Below, one piece after another: positions 53,738 through 61,491 of a stretch of 64,000 bases of DNA; within the stretch, counting starts at the first letter, position 1, and each line of letters begins with the position of its first letter. The stretch spans positions 372,001 to 436,000 of the forward strand of contig JAGOBH010000001.1 of assembly GCA_017983495.1 (NCBI GenBank), in the 5' to 3' direction. The stretch comes from Pyrinomonadaceae bacterium. Its GTDB lineage: Bacteria; Acidobacteriota; Blastocatellia; Pyrinomonadales; Pyrinomonadaceae. The position numbers and the translations under genes are program-made. The notes below the pieces were generated by a model that worked only from the letters and a program-made list of their open reading frames with translations, did no database searches and was not told the origin of the DNA.

Positions 53738-53865
53738 ATTCACCTCAAGGCTGCAGGAGCAGTCGTATATTACTAATTACCGATTATAAAACGACGACTG
53801 TAGAAAATCATCGCTTTGGTAAAACGATATAAGTCCAATAATCACCTGTAGTGTAGGCAAGTATT

Positions 53866-53887
53866 AAAAAAAAAGTCAACGACTTTT
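53866..53887 (-). terminator. Short hairpin with long T-run
   Basis: AAAAGTC (53871-53877) pairs with GACTTTT (53881-53887), and nine A bases (53866-53874) become a T-run on the minus strand. It lies 50 bases beyond the stop of the DUF3857 gene at 53938 and likely separates it from the three-gene operon. The stem is short and AT-rich. Confidence 0.5.
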
Positions 53888-53937
53888 GTCACAACAATAT
53901 AAATAAATGATCGCTGCTGATCGCTAACCCGCAGACA

Positions 53938-55911
53938 CTACTTTTTTGCTCTGAATGATATGGAATATGTGTTCGCCTGATGAAATGCGTCAAACAGAGT
54001 TTTGATCGCCGGATAAGCTGCGGGCGGAAACAGGATCATACCGTTTCTCCCGAATTCGAATTTTCGCTTGTATGAAAGCACCGACCGAGCGCGGTCGAAC
54101 GTCATATTGGTTTCGAGAAGGCCAACCTGCCTGCTGTCGGCGATCTTTGCCGGTGTCTCTAGATTTTCAGGTTCCAATCCGGCAGGAATTACGATCTCGA
54201 TATCGTCATCCTCGGACCACGGGGTCTTAAAATAAACTTCGTACCTTCGTTCCGCTGAGGTAAAGACCGGCTTGGAACCGTATTCAAAGTATCCGGGCTG
54301 AAACAGAAATCTCGCACCTAAGCGTTGTGCGTAATTTGGAAAGCGAATGTTGTATCGGACAGTAAACGGCTTGTCCGGGTCGGTTGCGTTCTCAACCCTT
54401 AATGAAGATATTTCGGCAGGCTTGATCGTCTGCTGAATTGTCGCCCGCAGGCTCTCTTCGCGGCCTGCAACCGTATCTTCATCGTAACTGTACTTCATAG
54501 ACCGGCCGGAGTGGCCGGTGTATTCGACAACAACGCTGCCCTCGAGTGTGCCGTCCATGTCCAGGGTAAAACGTCCGGTTCGTTTTGTGTTTGACTGCTC
54601 CGGTTCGGAAATTACCGGCCTAACCCAAATTAGCTGATTATTGTCGGAGACAAGTCCCGTTTGACCCTCGACCCACCAACCGATCGATCCGAAAGGAAAG
54701 TAACGCAAGCCCGGCGAAAAGATACGCCACGAGCCGTTGATGTTGACCGTGATGGCAAATTCGCCAAGCATCAGATCAAAATCGGTGATATCGGAGTTAA
54801 AGAAATGTTCATTTCGGTCACCGATCAGGAAATAGCGTGCGTCGAGACCGGCGGCTCGTACAAGAGCCGCGAACAACAGATTGACATCACCTCCGTCGCC
54901 GACGCCTGACGCCAGCACCTTGGCAGGCGTCCTAAATTTTTCGGCGATCTTTATTTCGGCCGCCGTGGCTGTTTCATCGCCGGTTACATTTTTGATGTTG
55001 GTGCGGCAGAAATCGTAGATTCGCTTGACCTTATCTTCGACGGAGCTTGCACCGGCGACGATCGATGCAGCTTTCGTCCGAAGTTCATCGTTTACCTTCA
55101 ATATTTCGTTTCCGTAATCGAAATACAGTTTTGAAAATTCGTACCAGTACGTTGTTTTGTCACTTCGCCTCGCATTCCGATACTGGACATGAACCCAACG
55201 CAAAACTTCGTCTCGCGGCGGCATCATCGGCTCAGTTACAAACGCGGGAACGTTCGACTGAGTAATCGTATAGCTCTTATCCCGCTCACGCTGCATCGGG
55301 ACGGTCGTGTTGAAAGAATTTGCAGCCATTTCCGAGTCCTGAAACGGGATGATCCTTACCTTTACTTCATGAACCGGTTCGTTGAATTGAAGCTGGGCTC
55401 TCGCGTATTTTAACTTTCCCTGACGAACGTACTTGTAGCGGTATTCGACGATCGAACCGACGCCCAGATCAGTTACCGTAAAGTACTTAGCCTTTTTCTT
55501 TTTCCCGGCTTCCTCAGAGATCTTTCGCGTCAGTATATCGGCGTTGCGGATCAATCGAATGGTGCCGTCGGGATTGATAACGCGAGCCTGAACATCCTTT
55601 ACGACAGACGAACCGCTGAATGCCAAATCTATTGTGGAAAATTGCTGAACGCCGCGGTCCGTGAATACTTTGACCCTCACATAATACTCGTTGACGATCT
55701 CATACCGCGAAGAATCGTCGATCTTCATATCCCAAAAGATGATCTCGGCGTCGGCCGCTGGATCGATCTTGCCGACCTTCATCTGCAGTTCCGGATTGGT
55801 AACGGGACGCCAGTCTCCGTCCTGAGCTGGTACGCCGACGCTGGCCAAGAGCGTGATGGCGAAGAATATTAGGTTGAAATAGACACGGTGACAGCGGGAA
55901 ACGTCTGACAT
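53938..55911 (-). CDS. DUF3857 secreted protein, transglutaminase Cys replaced by Gly
   Basis: A 657-residue paralogue of the next three genes, transcribed first. The start at 55911 has GGAGG five to six bases upstream; a longer frame to 55935 lacks this. Signal peptide about 1-27. DUF3857 'FWDMKIDDSSRYEIVNEYYVRVKVFTDRGVQQFSTIDLAF'. The Cys position reads 'GVGDGGDVNLLFAALVRAAGLDA', so Cys becomes Gly. A weak terminator and 200 bases separate it from the operon below, so it is probably expressed on its own. Confidence 0.85.
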   Translation of the reverse strand: MSDVSRCHRVYFNLIFFAITLLASVGVPAQDGDWRPVTNPELQMKVGKIDPAADAEIIFWDMKIDDSSRYEIVNEYYVRVKVFTDRGVQQFSTIDLAFSGSSVVKDVQARVINPDGTIRLIRNADILTRKISEEAGKKKKAKYFTVTDLGVGSIVEYRYKYVRQGKLKYARAQLQFNEPVHEVKVRIIPFQDSEMAANSFNTTVPMQRERDKSYTITQSNVPAFVTEPMMPPRDEVLRWVHVQYRNARRSDKTTYWYEFSKLYFDYGNEILKVNDELRTKAASIVAGASSVEDKVKRIYDFCRTNIKNVTGDETATAAEIKIAEKFRTPAKVLASGVGDGGDVNLLFAALVRAAGLDARYFLIGDRNEHFFNSDITDFDLMLGEFAITVNINGSWRIFSPGLRYFPFGSIGWWVEGQTGLVSDNNQLIWVRPVISEPEQSNTKRTGRFTLDMDGTLEGSVVVEYTGHSGRSMKYSYDEDTVAGREESLRATIQQTIKPAEISSLRVENATDPDKPFTVRYNIRFPNYAQRLGARFLFQPGYFEYGSKPVFTSAERRYEVYFKTPWSEDDDIEIVIPAGLEPENLETPAKIADSRQVGLLETNMTFDRARSVLSYKRKFEFGRNGMILFPPAAYPAIKTLFDAFHQANTYSISFRAKK

Positions 55912-56074
55912 TAGTACCTCCGGGAACTGGGACACGGCTGACCTATGAGATCTTGAAACGTCTCGGAAGTTCGAAATGGGTTATATCGACATCCGTCCGG
56001 TGGTCGAATTCTACATTACTAATCAGGCTAAATCAATCATTTTTGTTTGCCTGCGGGTTGCTTCGTCATTGTGC

Positions 56075-56080
56075 TATAAT
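56075..56080 (+). promoter_or_regulatory. Extended -10 promoter of the aldolase gene
   Basis: A perfect TATAAT (56075-56080) is preceded by TGC, giving an extended -10 (TGnTATAAT), about 55 bases upstream of the ATG. No good -35 box at 17 bases. AGGAG precedes the start codon at 56133. Confidence 0.55.
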
Positions 56081-56132
56081 TCCTCGCAAATAGACGTTTT
56101 TATTAGCAATATATTAATCAGGAGATATTTCA

Positions 56133-57209
56133 ATGGCTATTGATCATAGTAAGATCCAGGAACTTTTAGGTGCGGACGCTGAGTCGCTGCTGTCGCACGT
56201 TTCGCGAACGATACCGAAGGAGAATATTCATCTGCCGGGCGGCGATTTTGTTGACCGCGTAGTTTCAAATTCGGATCGCAATCCGCGCGTACTGCGCAGC
56301 ATGCAGACGCTTTTTGACAACGGCCGTCTTGGCGGAACGGGCTACGTTTCGATCCTGCCGGTCGATCAGGGCATCGAGCATTCGGCAGGTGCGAGCTTTG
56401 CACCTAACCCGATGTATTTTGATCCCGAGAATATCGTCAAGCTCGCGATCGAAGGCGGTTGTAACGCGGTCGCGTCGACTTACGGCGTGCTCGGTTCGGT
56501 CGCACGCAAATACGCTCACAAAATACCTTTTATCGTTAAGATCAACCATAACGAACTGCTGACCTACCCGAATCAGTTCGATCAGGTGATGTTCGGCACG
56601 ATCGAACAGGCCCACAATATGGGAGCAGTTGCCGTCGGTGCGACCATCTATTTTGGTTCGGACCAATCGACGCGACAGATCACCGAGGTGGCCGAGGCTT
56701 TTGCCTATGCCCATGAACTCGGGATGGCGACGATCCTCTGGTGCTACCTTCGCAACCCGAAATTTAAGGGCCCCGAGGGCGATATGCACACCGCGGCCGA
56801 TCTGACCGGACAGGCAAACCATTTGGGCGTAACGATCCAGGCTGACATCATCAAGCAGAAACTGCCCGAGCGTAACGGCGGTTACAACATGCTCAATACC
56901 GAAAGCAGCTACGGCAAGACCAACCCGAAGATCTATTCGGAATTGACGACGGACAGCCCGATCGATCTCGTTCGCTATCAGGTGGCAAACTGCTATATGG
57001 GACGTGCCGGATTGATCAATTCAGGCGGCGAATCAAAGGGTGCCGGCGATCTTGCTGATGCTGTTCGTACCGCGGTGATCAATAAACGCGGCGGCGGAAC
57101 CGGCCTGATCTCAGGCCGCAAGGCGTTCCAGCGTCCGATGGCAGAAGGCGTCGAATTGCTCAACTCAATTCAGGACGTTTATCTTTGTAACGACGTAACC
57201 GTTGCATAA
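56133..57209 (+). CDS. Class I fructose-bisphosphate aldolase (DhnA/FbaB type)
   Basis: A 358-residue Schiff-base aldolase that splits fructose 1,6-bisphosphate in glycolysis/gluconeogenesis. '[17 protein letters not shown]' (73-89), '[14 protein letters not shown]' and '[15 protein letters not shown]' (candidate Schiff-base Lys near 241) match the archaeal-type/FbaB family. The extra C-terminal '[38 protein letters not shown]' is the phosphate-binding region. It has its own promoter and a strong terminator, so it is monocistronic. Confidence 0.9.
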   Translation: MAIDHSKIQELLGADAESLLSHVSRTIPKENIHLPGGDFVDRVVSNSDRNPRVLRSMQTLFDNGRLGGTGYVSILPVDQGIEHSAGASFAPNPMYFDPENIVKLAIEGGCNAVASTYGVLGSVARKYAHKIPFIVKINHNELLTYPNQFDQVMFGTIEQAHNMGAVAVGATIYFGSDQSTRQITEVAEAFAYAHELGMATILWCYLRNPKFKGPEGDMHTAADLTGQANHLGVTIQADIIKQKLPERNGGYNMLNTESSYGKTNPKIYSELTTDSPIDLVRYQVANCYMGRAGLINSGGESKGAGDLADAVRTAVINKRGGGTGLISGRKAFQRPMAEGVELLNSIQDVYLCNDVTVA

Positions 57210-57233
57210 GAGTATTTGCCCGCGAATAACGCG

Positions 57234-57284
57234 AAAGGACGCGAATAAGACAAAGTCATTTGAACTTTCTTATTCGCGTCCTTT
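57234..57284. terminator. 17-bp perfect hairpin terminator between convergent genes
   Basis: AAAGGACGCGAATAAGA (57234-57250) pairs perfectly with TCTTATTCGCGTCCTTT (57268-57284), followed by T-run. Nearby CGCGAATAACGCG suggests it derives from a dispersed palindromic repeat. Serves the aldolase and the metallo-beta-lactamase gene. Confidence 0.85.
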
Positions 57285-57308
57285 TTGCGCCAGTTTTGCG
57301 ACAGTTAC

Positions 57309-58211
57309 TTATTTTTTAGCGTAGCTGTTGTAAACGGTTTCGATCCAGGCATCGGTTTTGATGAAGCCGGATCCGTATGCCTTGTATTTTTCGGGCAGGC
57401 CGGCTTTTTTGATCTCGTCGAGCGGCATCCCTTTTTTCATAGCATCCTGGATGATGTTTGACGTTTCGACGAGCGTCTGCTGATATGCCTTGACGTCATC
57501 GAGCGTCGCGAGCGGGCCGTGACCGGGAATTACCTTGACGTCTGCCGGCATACGAGCGATCGCCGTACCGATATTGTTGATCAAACCCTGAACGCTGCCG
57601 CCGCTCGTCAGATCGACGAACGGAAAGCGGCCGTTAAAATAGTGGTCGCCGAGGTGCACTACCTTGGCGTTATTGAAAAACACCATTGTGTCGCCGTCGG
57701 TGTGTCCGGCAGGCAGATAGACGAGATCGATCTGATCGCCGTCGAAATATACCTGCATCCGTTCCGAATAGGTAATGGTCGGCAATGCGAACGGTTGATA
57801 TGGCTCGGTTTTCCGGCCAAAGATCACCGGCGGATCGATCAACCGTTTTCGCACCTTTTCGTGAGCAATAATGATGGACTGTTTTCCGAAAAACTCGTTG
57901 CCCTCAGTGTGGTCGCCGTGCCAGTGCGTATTGACTATGTATTTCGGGGTGGCCGAACCCAACTCTTTGAGAGCCGCACTTAGCTTTTCGCTGACCACCT
58001 TGTAATCGTCGTCGATGATCAGAATGCCTTCCTGTCCGACGATCGCCCCGATATTGCCGCCGCGGCCCTGCAACATATAGACGTTGCCGCTAACTTTTGT
58101 GACCTTGACGGTCACCTCTTGTTGCTTTTCAAAATGACTGTTGTCGTCGTGAGCAAATGTCGTAAAGCTGACAAGTGCCGTCAAAATGAGCGCCGAAAGC
58201 AATTTTTGCAT
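57309..58211 (-). CDS. Secreted metallo-beta-lactamase-fold hydrolase
   Basis: A 300-residue protein. The start at 58211 was chosen for a GGAGGAG site eight bases upstream and a good signal peptide (to about FAH). 'NTHWHGDHTEG' is the HxHxDH zinc motif, 'PAGHTDGDTMVFF', 'HLGDHYF' and 'IPGHGPLATLDD' supply the other ligands. This matches the exported MBL-fold family found beside quinoprotein and sulfur-oxidation genes (SoxH-like). Beta-lactam hydrolysis cannot be claimed from sequence. Substrate unknown. Confidence 0.82.
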   Translation of the reverse strand: MQKLLSALILTALVSFTTFAHDDNSHFEKQQEVTVKVTKVSGNVYMLQGRGGNIGAIVGQEGILIIDDDYKVVSEKLSAALKELGSATPKYIVNTHWHGDHTEGNEFFGKQSIIIAHEKVRKRLIDPPVIFGRKTEPYQPFALPTITYSERMQVYFDGDQIDLVYLPAGHTDGDTMVFFNNAKVVHLGDHYFNGRFPFVDLTSGGSVQGLINNIGTAIARMPADVKVIPGHGPLATLDDVKAYQQTLVETSNIIQDAMKKGMPLDEIKKAGLPEKYKAYGSGFIKTDAWIETVYNSYAKK

Positions 58212-58266
58212 TTTAATTACTCCTCCAGTTTTACTTGCAGATCCTAAAATAGTCTTCACCGCGAGG

Positions 58267-58959
58267 CTACATATACCTGCCGCGGCTGAGTTGATAAACG
58301 CCCGTCAGAAACGGGTTGGACACACGCTCGCGGCCGACCGTGGTTTCCGGGCCGTGGCCTGAATAAACGATCGTATCGTCATCGAGCGTCATGATCTGGT
58401 TTGTGATCGAATCGATCAGCTGATCGTAATCGCCGCCGGGCAGATCGGTCCGGCCGATCGAACCCTGAAATAGACAATCGCCGACAAAGACATGGCCATG
58501 TGCTTCCTCAGCGAGCACGACATGCCCACGGGTATGGCCCGGACAATGCCGGACCGAAAATCGAAGTTCGCCAAGTTCGTAAACTTCGCCGTGCTGCCAG
58601 TTGCGCGTGAGTTTTGGCGGCGGTTCATACGCAAAACCGAGTGCCGCCAGTTGTCCCTGCGGAATTCCCATCATCAGCGGCTGAGTCGGCAGTCCGTAAT
58701 ACAGGTCTTCGTCATCCTTGTGCAGCAAGATCTCAGCATCGGGAAATCTGTGAGCGAGGTCGGTCGTTCCGCCGACGTGGTCGAGATGACCGTGCGTCAG
58801 CGTGATCGCCTGCAACTCAAGATCATTGTCGCCGATGAACGCCGCAAGTACCTCAGTAGCTTCGCCCGGATCGATGCAGATCGCCAGCCGCGTCTTTTCA
58901 CACGCGACGATACGGGTGTTCTGCTGAAACGGCGTCAGTGGAATTGTCTTGATGATCAT
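58267..58959 (-). CDS. MBL-fold hydrolase, glyoxalase II-like
   Basis: A 230-residue cytosolic protein (ATG at 58959 preferred to a TTG two codons upstream). 'LTHGHLDHVGG' is the HxHxDH motif, with 'CPGHTRGH', 'GDCLFQGSIGRTD' and 'YSGHGPETTVG' completing the two-zinc site. It resembles the short YcbL/glyoxalase II-type hydrolases that cleave thioesters such as S-lactoylglutathione-like adducts. Substrate not determined. It follows the small protein gene after seven bases. Confidence 0.85.
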   Translation of the reverse strand: MIIKTIPLTPFQQNTRIVACEKTRLAICIDPGEATEVLAAFIGDNDLELQAITLTHGHLDHVGGTTDLAHRFPDAEILLHKDDEDLYYGLPTQPLMMGIPQGQLAALGFAYEPPPKLTRNWQHGEVYELGELRFSVRHCPGHTRGHVVLAEEAHGHVFVGDCLFQGSIGRTDLPGGDYDQLIDSITNQIMTLDDDTIVYSGHGPETTVGRERVSNPFLTGVYQLSRGRYM

Positions 58960-58966
58960 AAACAAA

Positions 58967-59251
58967 CTACTTGGTCAGCAGGTCCAAATACCGATCGGGT
59001 TCAAAGGGATCTGCTCTTCTCTCGCTGAGCACAAAAGTTATCGCGTTGCGATACGTGTCGGCGTTCGGCATGCCGTTAAAGCACGGCGTTTCCAGTTCGC
59101 TCAGATTGAGGTAGCTGGTCAGGCAGCTGAGCAGCATCCAGAGCAAAATTTCCTCGTCGGTTCCGAGCGGATTGTGTTTGACAATGCTTGCACGGTCTTC
59201 TCTAATGCCGTCGCAGATGCGTGCAAATTCGACTTCGGTAATGGTCGTCAT
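58967..59251 (-). CDS. Small hypothetical protein coupled to GNAT
   Basis: A 94-residue soluble protein whose ATG overlaps the GNAT gene's TGA (ATGA). It looks all-alpha ('VEFARICDGIREDRASIVKHNPLGTDEEILLWMLLSCLTSYLNL'). I do not recognise a family. A longer frame to 59485 is excluded because it runs through the GNAT gene. Tight coupling with GNAT and the glyoxalase II-like gene suggests a shared operon of unknown purpose. Confidence 0.7.
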   Translation of the reverse strand: MTTITEVEFARICDGIREDRASIVKHNPLGTDEEILLWMLLSCLTSYLNLSELETPCFNGMPNADTYRNAITFVLSERRADPFEPDRYLDLLTK

Positions 59252-59691
59252 AGCATCTCTTCGTACATGATGTAGTGTGATTTTTCCATCCCGACCTTTT
59301 CGTAAACGCGTTGAGCGTGATAGTTGTCGTGCTCGACGTAGAGCCTGATCCCGTAAACGCCCGCCTGTCTTGCACGCTCCTTCACAAAATCGTAAAGTTG
59401 GCTGTAGACGCGCTTTCCGCGAGCCTCCGGGCGGACAAAAACACTCTGTATCCACCATAGCCAGGCGTTGCGCCAATCGCTCCATTCATAGGTGATCATC
59501 AACCCGCCGACGATCGTTCCCTCGTCCTCGGCAACAACATAAAACCCTTTTTTCTCGTCGTCAAAAACCGTGTCGACGGCAGGGCCGACGATGTTCGGGT
59601 CGAGGCGTTTGCCCTCGGTCTCAAAGGCCATCGCCTGGTTGAATTCGACAAAAACGTGTCCGTCCTCGCGATTTGCGATCCTGATATTCAT
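59248..59691 (-). CDS. GNAT-family N-acetyltransferase
   Basis: A 147-residue acetyl-CoA-dependent acetyltransferase. 'SVFVRPEARGKRVYSQLYDFV' (about 86-106) is motif A and 'HAQRVYEKVGMEKSHYIMYE' the motif B-like C-terminus. N-terminal 'MNIRIANREDGHVFVEFNQAMA' is typical. First gene of the minus-strand operon GNAT, small protein, MBL hydrolase; divergent from the DHH gene. Confidence 0.85.
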   Translation of the reverse strand: MNIRIANREDGHVFVEFNQAMAFETEGKRLDPNIVGPAVDTVFDDEKKGFYVVAEDEGTIVGGLMITYEWSDWRNAWLWWIQSVFVRPEARGKRVYSQLYDFVKERARQAGVYGIRLYVEHDNYHAQRVYEKVGMEKSHYIMYEEML

Positions 59692-59799
59692 ATTCGATTC
59701 CTTGACGAATCTGGCTTCGCCAACTAGTCTAAAATGTTTTGTTCAGTGCATCAGCCCTTTCCTACAAGCGGCGTGGGGCGATGCGATCGAAGTAAATAG

Positions 59800-60759
59800 A
59801 TGAAACTAAGGATACTTTATCACGGCAATTGTTTCGACGGCGTTTCGTCGGCGGCCATCTTTACCAAATTCTACAAGGCAACGGTCGACGCGGATGCTCT
59901 CGTTGCCTACACACCGACCATGCACCGTGCCGGCAACGCGTTCGACCGCGACCAGTTTGACGGTGACGACAACGCTATCGTCGATTTCAAATACTGTCCC
60001 GATGAGCGCCTGACCTGGTGGTTTGACCATCACCAATCGGCATTTCTGACACCGTCTGACGAGCAGCATTTTTTGGCGGACACATCGGGAAAGAAGTTTC
60101 TCGACACGACCAGTAAATCGTGCGCAGAATTTATCGCACGCATTGCGAAAGAGAAGTTTGGGTTTGAGGACGAGAGCCTGGCCGAACTGATCCATTGGGC
60201 ACACATCATAGACGGTGCGTTGTATGAGTCGCCGGCACAGTGCGTCGAACTGCGTTCGTCGGCACTCAAACTGATGCAGGTCATCGAGGGCGAAAAGGAT
60301 CCGGGTTTCGTCGAGGAGATCATCAGGATGCTCACCGCACAGTCGCTAGACGAGATCGTCGCGAGCGATGTGATCCAGGCCAAGCTAACGCCGATCCTCG
60401 AACAGCATTGGTCAACGGTCGAGTTGATCAAGCAGCGTGCGGTCGCCGAGCGGGGTGTGGTCCATTTTGACCTGACGGGCACAGGCGTCGAAGGGTATAA
60501 CAAGTTTATCCCGTACTATTTCCACCCCGAGGTCACCTACGTCGTCTCACTGAGCCAAAGCTCATTCCGCACCAAGATATCGGTCGGCTCAAACCCTTGG
60601 GCACCGCGGCCGCGGACACACAACATCGCCGAGATCTGCGAACGCTACGGCGGTGGTGGCCACGCCGTGGTCGGCGCCGTCAGCCTCAAGCCCGAAGATC
60701 TCGAACTAGGCAAGAAATTTATGGCCGAGATCATCGAAGAACTGCAGTTCGCGGAATAA
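59800..60759 (+). CDS. DHH/DHHA1-family phosphoesterase
   Basis: A 319-residue manganese-type phosphoesterase. 'YHGNCFDGVSSA' (7-18, Asp13), 'VDFKYC' (Asp62) and 'WWFDHHQSA' (Asp76-His77-His78) are the DHH metal ligands; 'GGGGHAVVGA' (284-293) is the DHHA1 substrate-binding motif. The group includes nanoRNases, pAp and c-di-AMP phosphodiesterases. Sequence does not tell these apart. A terminator hairpin follows within 4 bases. Confidence 0.87.
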   Translation: MKLRILYHGNCFDGVSSAAIFTKFYKATVDADALVAYTPTMHRAGNAFDRDQFDGDDNAIVDFKYCPDERLTWWFDHHQSAFLTPSDEQHFLADTSGKKFLDTTSKSCAEFIARIAKEKFGFEDESLAELIHWAHIIDGALYESPAQCVELRSSALKLMQVIEGEKDPGFVEEIIRMLTAQSLDEIVASDVIQAKLTPILEQHWSTVELIKQRAVAERGVVHFDLTGTGVEGYNKFIPYYFHPEVTYVVSLSQSSFRTKISVGSNPWAPRPRTHNIAEICERYGGGGHAVVGAVSLKPEDLELGKKFMAEIIEELQFAE

Positions 60760-60762
60760 AAA

Positions 60763-60783
60763 AGGCGGGCACGGGGCCCGCCT
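60763..60783 (+). terminator. Hairpin terminator between convergent genes
   Basis: AGGCGGGC (60763-60770) pairs with GCCCGCCT (60776-60783) around ACGGG, with an A-run on the left and T-rich bases on the right. It lies directly after the DHH gene's TAA. Confidence 0.8.
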
Positions 60784-60807
60784 GTTCTATTTCTATCCGA
60801 CTAAAAA

Positions 60808-61344
60808 CTAGCTCTTTGCAAAGACCCTTGTGGTCGTATCGGTGCCGCGCGGCGTGTTGCGCTCGGTGACGATGGTCAGCGTCTTACCGTCGGCGCTGAG
60901 TTCCCAGGTTTCCTTAGTGGTCATCGTCATCTCGCCGTTCGGGCCGTTAAAGGTCCGTGCGTTCGAGAGCATCAATTTACCGGCTTCGAGCTTGCCGGTG
61001 AGCGTTGCCTTGGATGGCCCCATCGGTGAATCCACAGTGACGTCGGTTCCTTTGCCGTCGAGCGTGTAGGTCGATTTGGCATCGCCGCCGCCCATGCCGC
61101 CGCGGCCCTGTCCACCACCGCCCATGCCATCAGGCGGAGGAGTGCGTTTGGTCGCAGGTGTCACGCTGATATCCTTAGCCGTTTGAACGACCGTTAAGGT
61201 CTGCTCCGCGATCATATTACGGTCACCGAGTTTCGATTTGCTGACGTCGAGCTTCCATGTGCCCGAGAAATCAGCGGTCTGTGCTGAAGCGGCGAATGCA
61301 AAAACGAGTAACGACAGTGCCGCGAGAACGAGATTCTTCTTCAT
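60808..61344 (-). CDS. Secreted hypothetical protein with lipocalin-like beta domain
   Basis: A 178-residue protein with signal peptide (cleavage near ASA-Q at 22). 'DFSGTWKLDVSKSKLGD' begins a beta-strand-rich domain common among uncharacterised acidobacterial exported proteins. A Gly/Met/Gln-rich insert (about 72-88) splits it. No catalytic residues stand out. Monocistronic, with a terminator shared with the DHH gene downstream. Confidence 0.7.
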   Translation of the reverse strand: MKKNLVLAALSLLVFAFAASAQTADFSGTWKLDVSKSKLGDRNMIAEQTLTVVQTAKDISVTPATKRTPPPDGMGGGGQGRGGMGGGDAKSTYTLDGKGTDVTVDSPMGPSKATLTGKLEAGKLMLSNARTFNGPNGEMTMTTKETWELSADGKTLTIVTERNTPRGTDTTTRVFAKS

Positions 61345-61443
61345 ATAAATTGCTCCTAACGTGATCTAGAAATTTGTTATCCAGTAGCTAAGACGCAATA
61401 TTACATCATTTGGTTTTGGTAAGAATGTAAAGAATTGTAATGC

Positions 61444-61480
61444 ACCGCCGCCCACCGCAAAACGAGCGGCGGACGGCGGT
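61444..61480 (-). terminator. GC-rich hairpin downstream of the permease
   Basis: ACCGCCG (61444-61450) pairs with CGGCGGT (61474-61480) and inner CCGC with GCGG. It lies just beyond the permease stop; no clear T-run, so function is uncertain. Confidence 0.4.
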
Positions 61481-61491
61481 TTGATGAACGG

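Noticed and set aside
57309..58211. Beta-lactamase (antibiotic resistance)
   Set aside because: The fold and HxHxDH motif are shared by many hydrolases; nothing points to beta-lactam substrates.
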